From: Valencia hispanica | Taxonomy: Eukaryota > Chordata > Actinopteri > Cyprinodontiformes > Valenciidae | DNA length: 64,000 nucleotides | Reading direction: 5' to 3' | Assembly: GCA_963556495.2 (NCBI GenBank) | Contig: OY747704.1 | Location: forward strand, 39,887,001-39,951,000 | Shown here: positions 1-12,005 of the stretch, piece by piece | Position numbering within the stretch: the stretch's first letter is position 1 | How the letters are laid out: each line of letters begins with the position of its first letter | Program-made: the position numbers and the translations under genes | The notes under the pieces: generated by a model | What the model saw: the letters and a program-made list of their open reading frames with translations, nothing else | The model's database searches: none | What the model was told of the DNA's origin: nothing

Positions 1-2351
1 CAAGGCATGCCCAATAAAAAGGCTCCAGGCCCAGATGGATTTCCAGCAGAGTTCTATAACGAATTCTGGAATATTCTGGCACCAACATTCCACAGAATGC
101 TGCAGGAAACCAAGGAAAATGGCCGACTCCCACCAAAAATGAATTCTGCCTACATTAGTCTTCTACTAAAATCAGGTAAAGACCCTTTGTTTCCTACCAG
201 CCATCGTCCCATATCCCTCATTAATGTTGATCCTAAAATAATCTGCAAAGCCCTCGCAAAAAGGATAGAGAAAGTAACCCCTCTTATAATACATCCTGAT
301 CAAACTGGTTTTATTAAAGGGAGACATTCATCCACAAATTCACATAGATTGATAGATTTAATAGATTTTTCTTACTGTAAAAACATTAAAACTAATATAT
401 TATCTTTAGATGCAGAAAAAGCATTTGATAGAGTTAACTGGAAATTCTTATTTGTAACCATACATAAATTTGGCTTTGGAAATTCTTTTATAAACTGGTT
501 GAAAATATTATACAGTTCACCAACAGCATGTATCAGGACAAATAACCAAACATCATCTAGATTTTATCTTCAGAGAGGTACCAGGCAGGGATGTCCTCTC
601 TCTCCCTCCCTGTTCGCTATTTTTATTGAACCACTAGCTGCAGCAATCAGGCAAACTCACAATATTAAAGGCATAAAATCCAATAACATATAACATAAAA
701 TCAGTCTTTATGCAGATGATGTATTACTTTTTCTCCAGCATTCACAAACCTCTTTCTCTCAGGTAATCGGGTTGATAAACTCTTACTCAAATGTTTCAGA
801 TTATTCTATAAATTGGTTAAAATCTACAGTTCTTCCAATCAATTGTTCTGTCTAGAATCCAACTAATACACAACTGCAGTCAGGGAATATTACCTATTTA
901 GGTATCAATGTCTCACCAAGACTGTCAGATTTAATAACGCTAAACTACATCCCACTTTAAAAAAAAGTGGAAGATGATCTTGCTAGATGGAAACCCCTAC
1001 CCATATCACTTATGGGAAGGCTTGCTTCAATAAAAATGATGGTTTTGCCCAGAATCAACTACTTATTCTCAATGATCCCAAGTAAACCATCACTAGATTG
1101 GTTTAGATCTCTGGACTCCTCTATCTCTAAATTTCTTTGGAAAGATAAACCCCCACGTATCAGCTTAAAAACACTGCAGAAGACCAAAGAAAAAGGAGGT
1201 CTAGATCTACCAAACTTCCATCATTATTTCTTAGCCAACAGGCTCCAATACATCTCAAGATGGTTAAAACATAGCTACCTAGACGAGTCCTGGATAGGCG
1301 TAGAACAGACACTATGTAATAAGAAAGAACTTTCAGACCTACCATTTATTAGTTTAAATATAAAACAATATGAACGCTTTAAAAGCATAAATATCAGCTC
1401 CTCTCTGACAGCATGGTGGGAGTTTCTAAAAATGACAGAGTCCACAATAATCCCATGCAGACGCACACCCATCTGGAATAACCCCGACATCTTGTAAAAA
1501 AAAATGTATGATAAGTTTCCCAGTCTGGAGGTGCAATGGAATTGAATACCTGGAACATTATTTGAAGGAACAGACTTTATCCCATTTAATACATTAATCA
1601 CACAATATGGAATTAATAAAAAAAAAATATTTGAATATCAACAAATTAAATCTATTATTAAAGGTAAATTTAGGCTGAATACAGCTGAATTACAAATTCC
1701 AGCAAGAGTTTTAGATTTTCTTAATCTCAACCCCCCCAAATTGCTGTCTAAAATATAAAAAACTTTATCTACATTAGATGAATCAATAGCCATCCCTATT
1801 TCAAAATGGGAGGTGGATTTATCAGCCAGCTTTGACCAAAACGTCTGGTCTCAGATATGTTTAAGAACCTTTAAAATAACAAAAAATCCTCATTTGCAAT
1901 TAATACAATACAAAATCCTTCATAGAGTACACTATAAAGGTCAACAAATGTTTAGGATGGGTTTTACATCGTCTAATACCTGCTTACAATGCACAAGCAA
2001 TATACCAGATACTTATGTTCATGCGCTTTGGTTCTGTCCACCTGTTAAGAAATTTTGGTGCCAGATATGTGAGGACTTATCAAAGTGTCTGAAATGTAAC
2101 ATCCCACCATCTCCCTCAATTTGCCTGTTAGGAAATTTAAATGATGTCACCATGGACACAAAGTCAGTTCTAATGGTTCACATTGCCTTATGCATCGCTA
2201 AGAAAACTATCCTCCTGAACTGGAAAATAAAAAATCTCTTAATATTAATCAGTATAGAAATCTCTTGTTGGACCATATTGGTCTTGAGACGTCCTCTGGC
2301 TCCATATCTGATCAATCGCTCTGGGCTCCTTTGATCGGGTCCATCACCTAA
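1..2351 (+). pseudogene. L1-type LINE ORF2, 3' two-thirds, inactivated
   Basis: This is the reverse transcriptase and C-terminal part of a fish L1 ORF2; the endonuclease and ORF1 lie left of the window. One reading frame (frame 1) runs from the edge to about 2225. Visible are KAPGPDGF (19-42), the motif A aspartate in SLDAEKAFD (409-411), GTRQGCPLSPS (from 577), the catalytic YADD (709-720), and a late Cys/His cluster (CLQC from 1981, then H and C) of the kind found near the end of L1 ORF2. The frame is broken by in-frame stops at 691, 853, 958, 1495, 1543 and 1756. There is one frame change near 2224-2235, after which an L1-like C-terminus ends at TAA 2349-2351. Catalytic residues survive, so death was by nonsense mutation. 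The element is continuous with the 3' UTR that follows. L1 assignment is strong; the exact subfamily is not determined. Confidence 0.93.
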
Positions 2352-4463
2352 TGGGGGTGGGGGGCACTTGGTTTTGTCATTTGGGACACTGTTACTGATG
2401 TGGGGGTTTTGGGGTTGGAGGCGTCTGGGGGGGACCCCAGGGGGTGGGATCAATGTGTGGATGGGGCGCTGGACGTCGTGGCCGGCCTGGGGTTGGGCTT
2501 TGGGTGGTAACTCCTGATGGCTGCATACGGTGCCTTGGGGGGGTTGCACTGGCGGACATGGGTTACTGGCCTGGTGGCCGTGCTGCGCCTGGGTAGGGTC
2601 TGGGGGGGGGCCTGGGGATTCGGGGCTCTGGGGCGCCGCGCTCCCTAGCTGTGGTCCTGGCTGGGGGTCGGCCGGCATGGGGTCTCTGTTGGCTGTGGGG
2701 GTGCAGCCGCCTCTCTCTTTTTCTCTGGGCCGATTGTCATAGCCAGTCTCTGTATGGCGTCTCGCCTTGTTTGCCGGTTGGGGTGCCTGGCTGCTGGTCG
2801 TGGCGGCTGAGTGGCGTTTCTGGGCCGGATCAGTCCTTTTTCGCACTGGACTTGGCTCCTGGGTCTTGGTCTTTGTGCGGGGCGCTGGGGTTGGGCATTT
2901 GGCCGGGTTCGGTCGGACTTCCATAAAGTGTGTATGGGGTGTATGAGTGAGGGTACAGCGACATTTTTTTGGGTGTCTTGGTGAGTCAGTGAGAATGTAT
3001 GGGTTTAAGAGGGAGGGAACGTATGACTGTGTCTGTATGTCTTTGTCTACCTGTCAGGTTGGATCTTTGTCTGCCCCCTCGCCTGGCGCACCTCAGGCCT
3101 TACATTTAATGGGGGGCCTATTTCCCCTCTGTCACTCCCCGCCGGTGACGGGGGCCCCTGCCTGCCGGTGCATCGGTGGTCAATCCGGTTCGGACCTGGT
3201 GCGTGCCTGGCCGGGCCTGGGGGAGCCGGTGTGTCGGTTGGCTGATTTGTTGGGCCGATATCTTCCTTTGGTTGGTTGGGGCACCTCTTTTAGAGGTGCC
3301 AGGTTTGGGATTTTTGGGTGGTGCCTGCTCGGTGGCTCGGCGGGATGCGGATCAGGCGTCTCTGCTCGTTTGATCACCTGTTCTGTGCGCACCGTGCGTG
3401 GCCGGTTCATTGGCGGGTCGGACCGGCCCTGGCCCTCGTTGGATGCCTGGTCTCGGCGCCCTGCGTTGCGCGGGATCAGGACCCAGGAGCTGGTACAACT
3501 TGGTGTCCAGATGCTGGCTGAGCCCGGCCTGGGGATGCTGTCCGTCCCCTGCGGCTATCGGTGGGTGGCTGGAATGTTGGCGGTGGGGATTGGCCTAGGG
3601 TGGAGGCGGTGCGTGGCGGCCGGCCTGAAGTGCCGGGGGCCCCTCGTCGGCCGGTCCCTTGTCGGGTCCCTGCTGGGGGGTGGGGTGCCCCTGGGCCCCG
3701 GCTCCACCCTGCATAGTGGCCGCTGGATGTTCCCCTGGGGTTCTCCTTTGCTCCACTCTTGGGGGATGCGGTCGGCCCCGCCGGGTCCGCCTGGGGCTCT
3801 GGGGGTCCTTTGGACTTCTTTGCTCCGATCTCCTTCATGTCTGCATCGATTCCTGGGAGACGGATTGATGCCTGCTCACACCAACTATCGAACACTTTTA
3901 TGGAGAAACCTTATATGCACCAGCATGCTAACACACACACATAGATGTGGGGTCTCTGGTGTTTAAGGATATATTATTGGGCTGAGGTTATCATTACTAG
4001 AGCTTGATTAATCGGTACCATGAGTTTTTTTTGTGTTGTGGTTGTGTAATTCTTAGTTCACAATGTTTGGTTTGTTTTGTCGATGTTCCTTTTTCGTGTT
4101 TTGTTTTGTTTTTCCCCCTCTCTCTGCCGTCCTGTGGGTATGGAGGCAGACTTCAATGTCTTCCTGTGTTTTCTTTGTTCCCCTTCCTCTCTTGTATTTT
4201 CAACTCACCCTCTCTCTTGACTTTTTGTTTCCTACCTCTCGTCTTCATCTTCCTTCTTTCTTCTCATTAATTTTCCGTCTCCGTGCCCATAACGTCAGGA
4301 AATAAAAACCCCAACAATTCATAATAAAGATTTTTCACACATATATCAAGTGGAGGACTATAGCAAAAGCTGTACTGCTCCGCTTGTGAAAGTAAATCTG
4401 TTGGGCTTCTAGTTGGTACTCAGACACCAATTCTGAGCTCCACACTGCCAAACAGGACACGTT

Positions 4464-4466
<3 letters not shown>
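2352..4466 (+). mobile_element. L1 3' UTR, GC/G-rich, copy 1
   Basis: About 2.1 kb follows the ORF2 stop directly. It is very rich in G on the plus strand, with many G runs just after the stop (2352-2420) that could form quadruplexes. From about 3965 it becomes T-rich. AATAAA signals sit at 4301 and 4323, followed by about 135 bp more before the A-rich tail. Most of the stretch from 2927 on is repeated at 25712-26875, which identifies it as part of the element rather than unique DNA. A 339-codon open frame at 2947-3966 lies wholly inside; see findings. Long frames are expected by chance in such GC-rich sequence, so I do not call a gene. Confidence 0.85.

Positions 4467-4554
<88 letters not shown>
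4462..4554 (+). repeat. (AAAT)n tail of the L1
   Basis: A run of TAAA/AAAT units follows the L1 3' end directly, so it is best read as the expanded target-primed tail of the insertion. Copy 2 of this L1 ends in a short A-rich run instead. Confidence 0.85.
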
Positions 4555-4894
4555 GAGGCATATGGCAATCTAAGACAAACTTAAGCGGCCAATCAGTGCA
4601 TGTTTGGACTTACGAAGAGGCGATGCGTTGTTACTGTGAATATCCTGCTTTAACTCTGTCTGCTTCACTCCCGCCAGCCTCAGTTTACTGCCTGAATGCA
4701 ACTGGAAGCTAACAGCTATTAGGCTAACTCGCAGGAGCGCATATCGCCATCTATCGTCAGGGAGTGGAACGTACTTCATTTAATAATTCGATTTTCTGAT
4801 GGACATGTAAACTGGGACTCGGCTCGCTGCAGGAGGGAAGTCTTTAGTCCGATTACTCAAAAAAGCTCGATTTAGCTGTGCATGTAAACGTACT
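4555..4894. other. Unassigned, repeat-like spacer
   Basis: No gene is seen. The end of the stretch (about 4785-4890) looks like dispersed fish repeat sequence, with two copies of an ATGTAAAC-type motif (near 4804 and 4880), but I could not name a family or find terminal repeats. Confidence 0.3.
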
Positions 4895-5474
4895 GACTGT
4901 TTCCATCATGGGAGAAGAAGTGGAGATGGTTGAGGAGTATAAATACCTCGGAGTTCACCTTAACAACAGACTGGACTGGAGACTGAACAGGAAGCCATCT
5001 ACAAGAAGGGACAGAACAGATTGTACTTCTTGAGGAAGCTTAGGTCCTTCAAGGTTTGCAGAAAGATGCTGCAGGTCTGCTACAAGTCTGTTGTGGAGAG
5101 TGTAATCTCTTCAGTCGTCATCTGTTGGGGTAGCAGCATCAGAGCCAGGGATTTAAAAAGGCTAAACAACCTGTTCTTGGGACAACAGTGGAACCACTGG
5201 AGATGATAATGCAAAGAAGGATTCTTCATAAAATCAAAAAAGTTATGGACAACCCTGAGCATCCTCTTCATGAGACTGTCATACAACAACAGAGCGTCTT
5301 CAGTCGGAGGCTTCTTGAGTTTTGCTGCAATACAGACCGCTACAGGAAATCCTTCCTGCCCACAGCCATCACTATCTACAACAACTCCTTAAATAATTAA
5401 TTATATGAGCTACAACAACACCTAATTTCCCTCTGGGATCAATAAAGTATTTTTGAATTGAATTGAATTTGAAT
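4895..5474 (+). mobile_element. L2/CR1-group LINE, 3' end fragment (copy A)
   Basis: This is the C-terminal RT/thumb region and 3' tail of a LINE. It is near-identical in layout to the longer copy at 30547-31784, with shared words such as RLYFLRKLRSFKV and VESVIS. It has a frameshift near 4990 and a deletion of about 18 bp near 5172 relative to that copy. It ends with GGGATCAATAAAG and a GAATT/TTGAA repeat tail, typical of L2-clade LINEs. It is 5' truncated and dead. Confidence 0.85.
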
Positions 5475-5690
5475 CTCCAGCCGTCATTGGGAGAGAGGCT
5501 GGGTACACCCTGGACAGGTTGCTAGTTCATCGCAGGGCAACACAGAGACACACAAGACAAACAACCATTAACATACACACTTATACCTAAGGGCAATTTA
5601 GCGAGACCAATTTACCTAACATTCATGTTTTTTGGACTGTGGGAGGAAGCCGGAGTACCCGGAGGGAACCCACGCATGCACAGGGAGAAA
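5475..5690 (-). mobile_element. SINE body fragment (GGAT-tailed family)
   Basis: The sequence matches the body of the SINE at 17571-17870, including GCAGGGCAACACAGAG and a GGAGGAAGC..GGAGTACC block. Both the tRNA-like head and the tail are missing. It lies between two LINE fragments. Confidence 0.7.
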
Positions 5691-5699
5691 TGCATATTT

Positions 5700-7045
5700 T
5701 TACATTATTACACCCCCTGCTGAGACGTATCAGGCCAACAGAAAAAACGATCACTGTGTGGCCCAGAGATGCGGCCTGTGTGCTCCAGGACTGTTTTCAG
5801 TGCACAGAATGGCAGGTATTCAAAGAGGCAGCTACACATGAAGGAGAGATGGACCTGGAGGAATATACATCATCTGTCCTTGGTTTCATCTCCAAATGTG
5901 CTGATGATGTCACCACCACCAGGATAATAACCTGCTATCCGAACCAGAAACCCTGGCTGAAATCTGAGGTCAGAGCTCTGCTGAAAGCTAGGGATGCTGC
6001 ATTCAAGGCAGGTGAGGGATCAGCACTCTGAGAGGCCCGAAAAGGACTGACTGCAGGCATTACGAGGGCCAAAGCCACATACGCCCAGAAAATCCAGGGT
6101 CACTTCACCACCAATGACCGTCGGCGCATGTGGGAGGCATTAAATACATTACGCATTACAACACCAAGGATGTGCAATGCCCAAGAGACCCCTCCTTGCC
6201 AGATGCACTCTACCAATAGACCTCAGACTGCTAAGATCCACAACACCATCTCCTCCTCCATCACCCTCAGGACAGGCTCACCACAAGGCTGCGTGTTGAG
6301 CCCCTTCCTGTTCACTCTGCTGACGTATGACTGCTCAGCGAGACACTCCAGCTGTCATTTAGTTAAGTTTGCGGATGACACAGCAGTAGTGGGACGCATC
6401 ACTAACAAGCTTCAGGTACCTGGGTGTGCACATGTCCAATGACCTCATCTGGAATGGCAACACTTCACGTCTGGTCAAGAAGGCCCACCAGCGTCTCTAC
6501 TTCCTGAGGAAGCTGCGGAGAGCTGGACTTGGAAACTCCGTCCTGAGGAGTTTCTATCACTGTGCAGTGGAGAGCGTCATCTGCACCTGAATCACCGTGT
6601 GGCACAGCAGCTGTACTGCTGCTGAGAGGAAGGCTCTGCAGCGGGTGGTGAAAGCTGCACAAAGGACTGTAGGGAGCACGCTTCCCACCAACTCGGACCT
6701 CTACACGTCCCGATGGAGGGGACGGGCCCTCCGCATCCTGAAGGACTCCACCCATCCGGCTCATAGCCTGTTTCAGCCCCTGCCCTCAGGCAGGCGACTG
6801 AGGAGCATACAGAGCAAGACCACCAGGCTCAATAACAGCTTCTTCCCTGCAGCTGTTAGACTGCTGAACTCCAGCTGTGTCCTGTAGAGCACATTTATTT
6901 TTATTTATTTATTACATTTTTTTAAATAATTTCTTTCACTAATTTAATTTAAAAGGCTTATAAATCCGGACCTGAGTCCTAATTTCATACCATCACATGT
7001 AACGTGAGATGGTATGACAATAAAAGTTCCTTGAATCCTTGAATT
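5700..7045 (+). mobile_element. Second L2/CR1-group LINE, internally deleted
   Basis: This belongs to a different LINE subfamily from the 4895 copy. About 5705-6130 encodes the linker between endonuclease and RT (DCFQCTEWQVFKEAA, NQKPWLKSEV). RT motif B (GSPQGCVLSPFLFT) is near 6270-6315 and the catalytic FADDTAVVG near 6370-6395. A jump to YLGVHMSND near 6415 follows, then the thumb/C-terminal region to a stop at 6885-6887. Most of the RT fingers and palm A are missing, and a stop lies near 6590. The 3' end has ACAATAAAAG and a TTGAATCC repeat, as in L2-like elements. It is non-functional. Confidence 0.85.
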
Positions 7046-7095
7046 ATTCTCTTTATTATATTAACCGTATAGCTGTCTTAACTGTCATAGAAGAC

Positions 7096-8727
<1,632 letters not shown>

Positions 8728-9187
8728 TAGAAGACAAGCATTACAGCAAAATGTACTTATTCAACAGTGCATGTTGCCAATTATACCTAGCAGGTCCTCC
8801 TGATTGGACTGCAAATCAGAATAACATCACATATTTGGTGTTATGTCCAGTTTTATTGGATAACCAAAGGGATTCCTGCTTCTGTGTTTGTCCTAGATTT
8901 GCTCAATACAAATTATTTGATTTTATCTTATAAATAAAAACCTAACAAATTCAAATTGTTTAAAATGTATTATAAACGTTTTTTTAAGTTAAACAACTTG
9001 TTGCTAATAGGCTTCAAATTCTGGAAGCTTTTTAAATAAACTAATAAATATTATTGCATTTGACCTTTCTGCCCTTTTCTAATTACATTGGCTGTAGATG
9101 TTCAGAGACAAACAGCAGTGGAAAGGAAATGGTACCATATTTAATTATTGCTTAAATTTTAAATTTACTTTAAAAAGTAAAGTGTTA

Positions 9188-10348
9188 TGGAGGACCATCC
9201 CTGCCAAAATTGACAATAAATAAATAAATAAATGTGGAAATAAATAAATGAGGTTATACATTTGTAAATAAATAAATATATAAATAAATGAATAGATAAA
9301 CAAATAAATAAAGAAATGGTGAAATAAATAAATAGCTACATAAATGTGGAATGAAATAAATAGAATTGTAAAGGGATTGGAAAAAAAATAAATAGAGATA
9401 TAAATAAATAAATTTGTAAATAAGCAAATAAATATATAAATATAAAAATACATAAAATTGATAGTACATCTGTAAATAAATAAATATAGCAATAAATACA
9501 TAAATCTGGAAATAAATAAATGGGTAAATACAATTGAAAGAAATGATAGGAAGGAATAAAGAAACATTTAATCATGTATTTCCACATTTATTTATTTATT
9601 TACAATTTTATTTTATTTCCACATTTATATATATATATATTATTTATAATAATATAAATATTATATAAATAAGGTGGTTGTGAAATGTTGTCAAAAACCT
9701 CAGACGAAACACGAAGTCGGGCTGAGCGCTCGGTTGTGAGGTGCTACCTACCCTCCAGGTTCGGGCTAGCTAAGCTAGAAGCTAGACCAGGAGGTTTAGC
9801 CTTCACTTGCTAACCCTGCGCCCCAGCACCTCACCACCTAAAGCACCTCTGTTTTCGTCTGTTGTTCGCAGGGGAACTCCCTATCAGGGACAGGCCTGGT
9901 GTTGAACCAGCACTTATCTGATTATAAGATTCCAGTGGCCGGGTATCTCAACTCTGTGACAGACACACAGGGTAGCCAGCTGCCGCTATCGCAGTAGTAC
10001 AGGGCCAGGTTTGTTTAAATGGAGTCTTGGACCTGACCAATCAGGTTTTAGGCCATTGTTAGAAATACCACCCTTATTAGAATACACTTCTGTAAATAAA
10101 TACATGTGGAAATAAATAAATAAATACATATGGAAAAGTGGAAATAAACAATTAAATAAATGTGGAAATAAAAATTTGGAAAAAAATGTGGAAAGAAATT
10201 ATTAAATAAATGTGGAAAAAAATAAAATGTGGAAATAAATACTTCTTTATTCATTCCCACATTTAATTATGTATTTATTTGTATTGTATTTATTTATTTA
10301 TTTACGCATTTTTTTTATATTGCCAATTTTAGCAGGGACGGTCCTCTA
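9188..10348. mobile_element. A/T-rich inverted-repeat element with TA flanks
   Basis: The left end (TGGAGGACCATCCCTGCC) and right end (inverted, TAGAGGACCGTCCCTGCT) are matching terminal inverted repeats followed by AAAATTG. Each is bordered by TA (9186-9187; 10349-10350), as expected for a Tc1/mariner-type insertion. Both arms consist of degenerate AAAT/ATTT and TGTGGAAATAAA units that change strand near 9575 and 10245. No transposase is seen. The centre (about 9668-10078) is GC-balanced and unlike the arms. The superfamily is inferred only from the TA flanks. Confidence 0.7.
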
Positions 10349-10350
10349 TA

Positions 10351-12003
10351 ATTTATGGACTAGCATGTAATTAGTTCACCCTGTGCTGAGCACCATGTGT
10401 TATCTTCTGAGCTTTACAGAAGCATTATCACTACATCAAAAATAAGTTGAATTTGAAATTATTTATTTAATAAACAATGTGAAGTGACCAATGTGTCTGG
10501 ATAGGAAGAAAGATGTTTTTTAGAAAGGAAGCTAATGAAAAAGTGTGCATGTTTGCAAGAGAGATCCTCAGTTTCGTCAGGTACTCACTAAAACACACCT
10601 AAACTCTAAAATGTTAAATATTTACCAAAATGTCAGAAGACGCTTTCAAGCTAGGAATACAACCACAGAGCATAAAAACCTATCCTGCGTATTCCCCCAG
10701 TAACTTTTGTAGAAGTGACTAGGCAGTTAACACGCGGCTGGTCAAGAGGAAAAGCTCAGCGAGCCATATAGGGGAAACGTTGGCTCTTTGAGGTGTAAAT
10801 GTGTGGAAGTGAATATGGGCAAGGTGAGACCTTTCTGAGAAGCAACCCAGTGTGCTTGATCAACCCAGCTTGAGTAAATAAAAGTGAATATTTAGAAAAA
10901 GACCATGATTTTTCTGGTCAGACACTGTCATTCTGGGTTGACAAAAATCCCCAGTTGCGGTCAAAAGAGCACAGAAAGGAACGTGGCCCCCGGCCCACAT
11001 CCTGTGGAAGCACACCTCGTTTCAGTTTATATCCAAACACAAATTTCTCATTACTCTCAGCTGGCTGGAAAAGTGCACTGTCATTTCATCAGGTTTTTCC
11101 CATGCCACCACACTAACCCTCAATTCTCTAGTAATTTTCCGAACATAACCCATAAAGAAGCATTGTAATGTGGGTCTGTCTCATTATTGCCGGGTCAGCG
11201 TATGGAGCAGAGCAGGAGAGTAGGGCGCCTCGTATGGCTTGTTAATTCAACACCTCTCTCATTCAGGGCTGCATTTGTACAGCTGGCCATTTTGAAAGGA
11301 GTTCAAGCAATACCACACCCACATAAAGCATATGTAGTGACAACGCACATGCATAATAACACAAATCCCAGACGTTGCTCTGACATCACTCCACACCACT
11401 GGTTTCTGCCCAGCCTGCGGTGCTGACCTTGAGAAATGACCCATTACCTGTCCAGTCGCCCAGGCATAAAACACACACCCCTAAAAAGCACAAGGGCTGA
11501 GTATTGATGGGGTTCTGAGGGGTTGAGGCAAGCAAAAAGGTGGCAAGTATGAGTTTGAGAAATTTAGCGGAGAATTTCCAGTAGGAGTGTATGTAGTAAT
11601 AAAATGCAACAATCTCTCATTTAATTCAGGTCTCACAAAGCACTATTCTTCAGCTCGCTGCATGTGACCCTATAAGTTTAGGCAAAAATTGTTATTTACC
11701 CTATTTTTTTTTTAGGTAAAAGTTAGTACTTCATGCCCTTTCGTGTCAACAGAGTCTGTAAATTAAACAGTCTCATGTGGCAGGCGTGACAACACCCGTT
11801 AATGATCCTTCCGCAGGTTAATTTTAATCTGCATACTTGCTGACATTGCATGACTCGTCACAGGAGATTGGTTTCTATTTCTTAAGGAGAAAATATGGCA
11901 AATTCCACTGTATTGGTTCTTTTCCTTTTGGGCCTTATTTCTTTCTCACTAATATCAGCATTGTCTTTGGCTGCTGCCATTTTGAATCACCACTCCTCCT
12001 ACC
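10351..12003. other. Anonymous spacer
   Basis: This is single-copy-looking intergenic DNA downstream of fbxl17. Short open frames (for example 10905-11168 and 11187-11426) have no recognisable domain, and I see no repeat structure. Confidence 0.5.
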
Positions 12004-12005
12004 TA

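Noticed and set aside
2178..2924. 248-codon minus-strand Pro-rich frame
   Set aside because: It is antisense to the G-rich L1 3' UTR; GC-rich sequence yields long stop-free frames by chance.
4335..4568. Minus-strand 77-codon frame with LFIYLFIY repeats
   Set aside because: It is a translation of the (AAAT)n tail of the L1.
9145..9587. Minus-strand frames rich in Tyr, Ile, Phe and Leu, resembling membrane proteins
   Set aside because: They arise from the AAAT/ATTT repeat arms of the 9188-10348 element; the hydrophobic composition is a by-product of the repeat.
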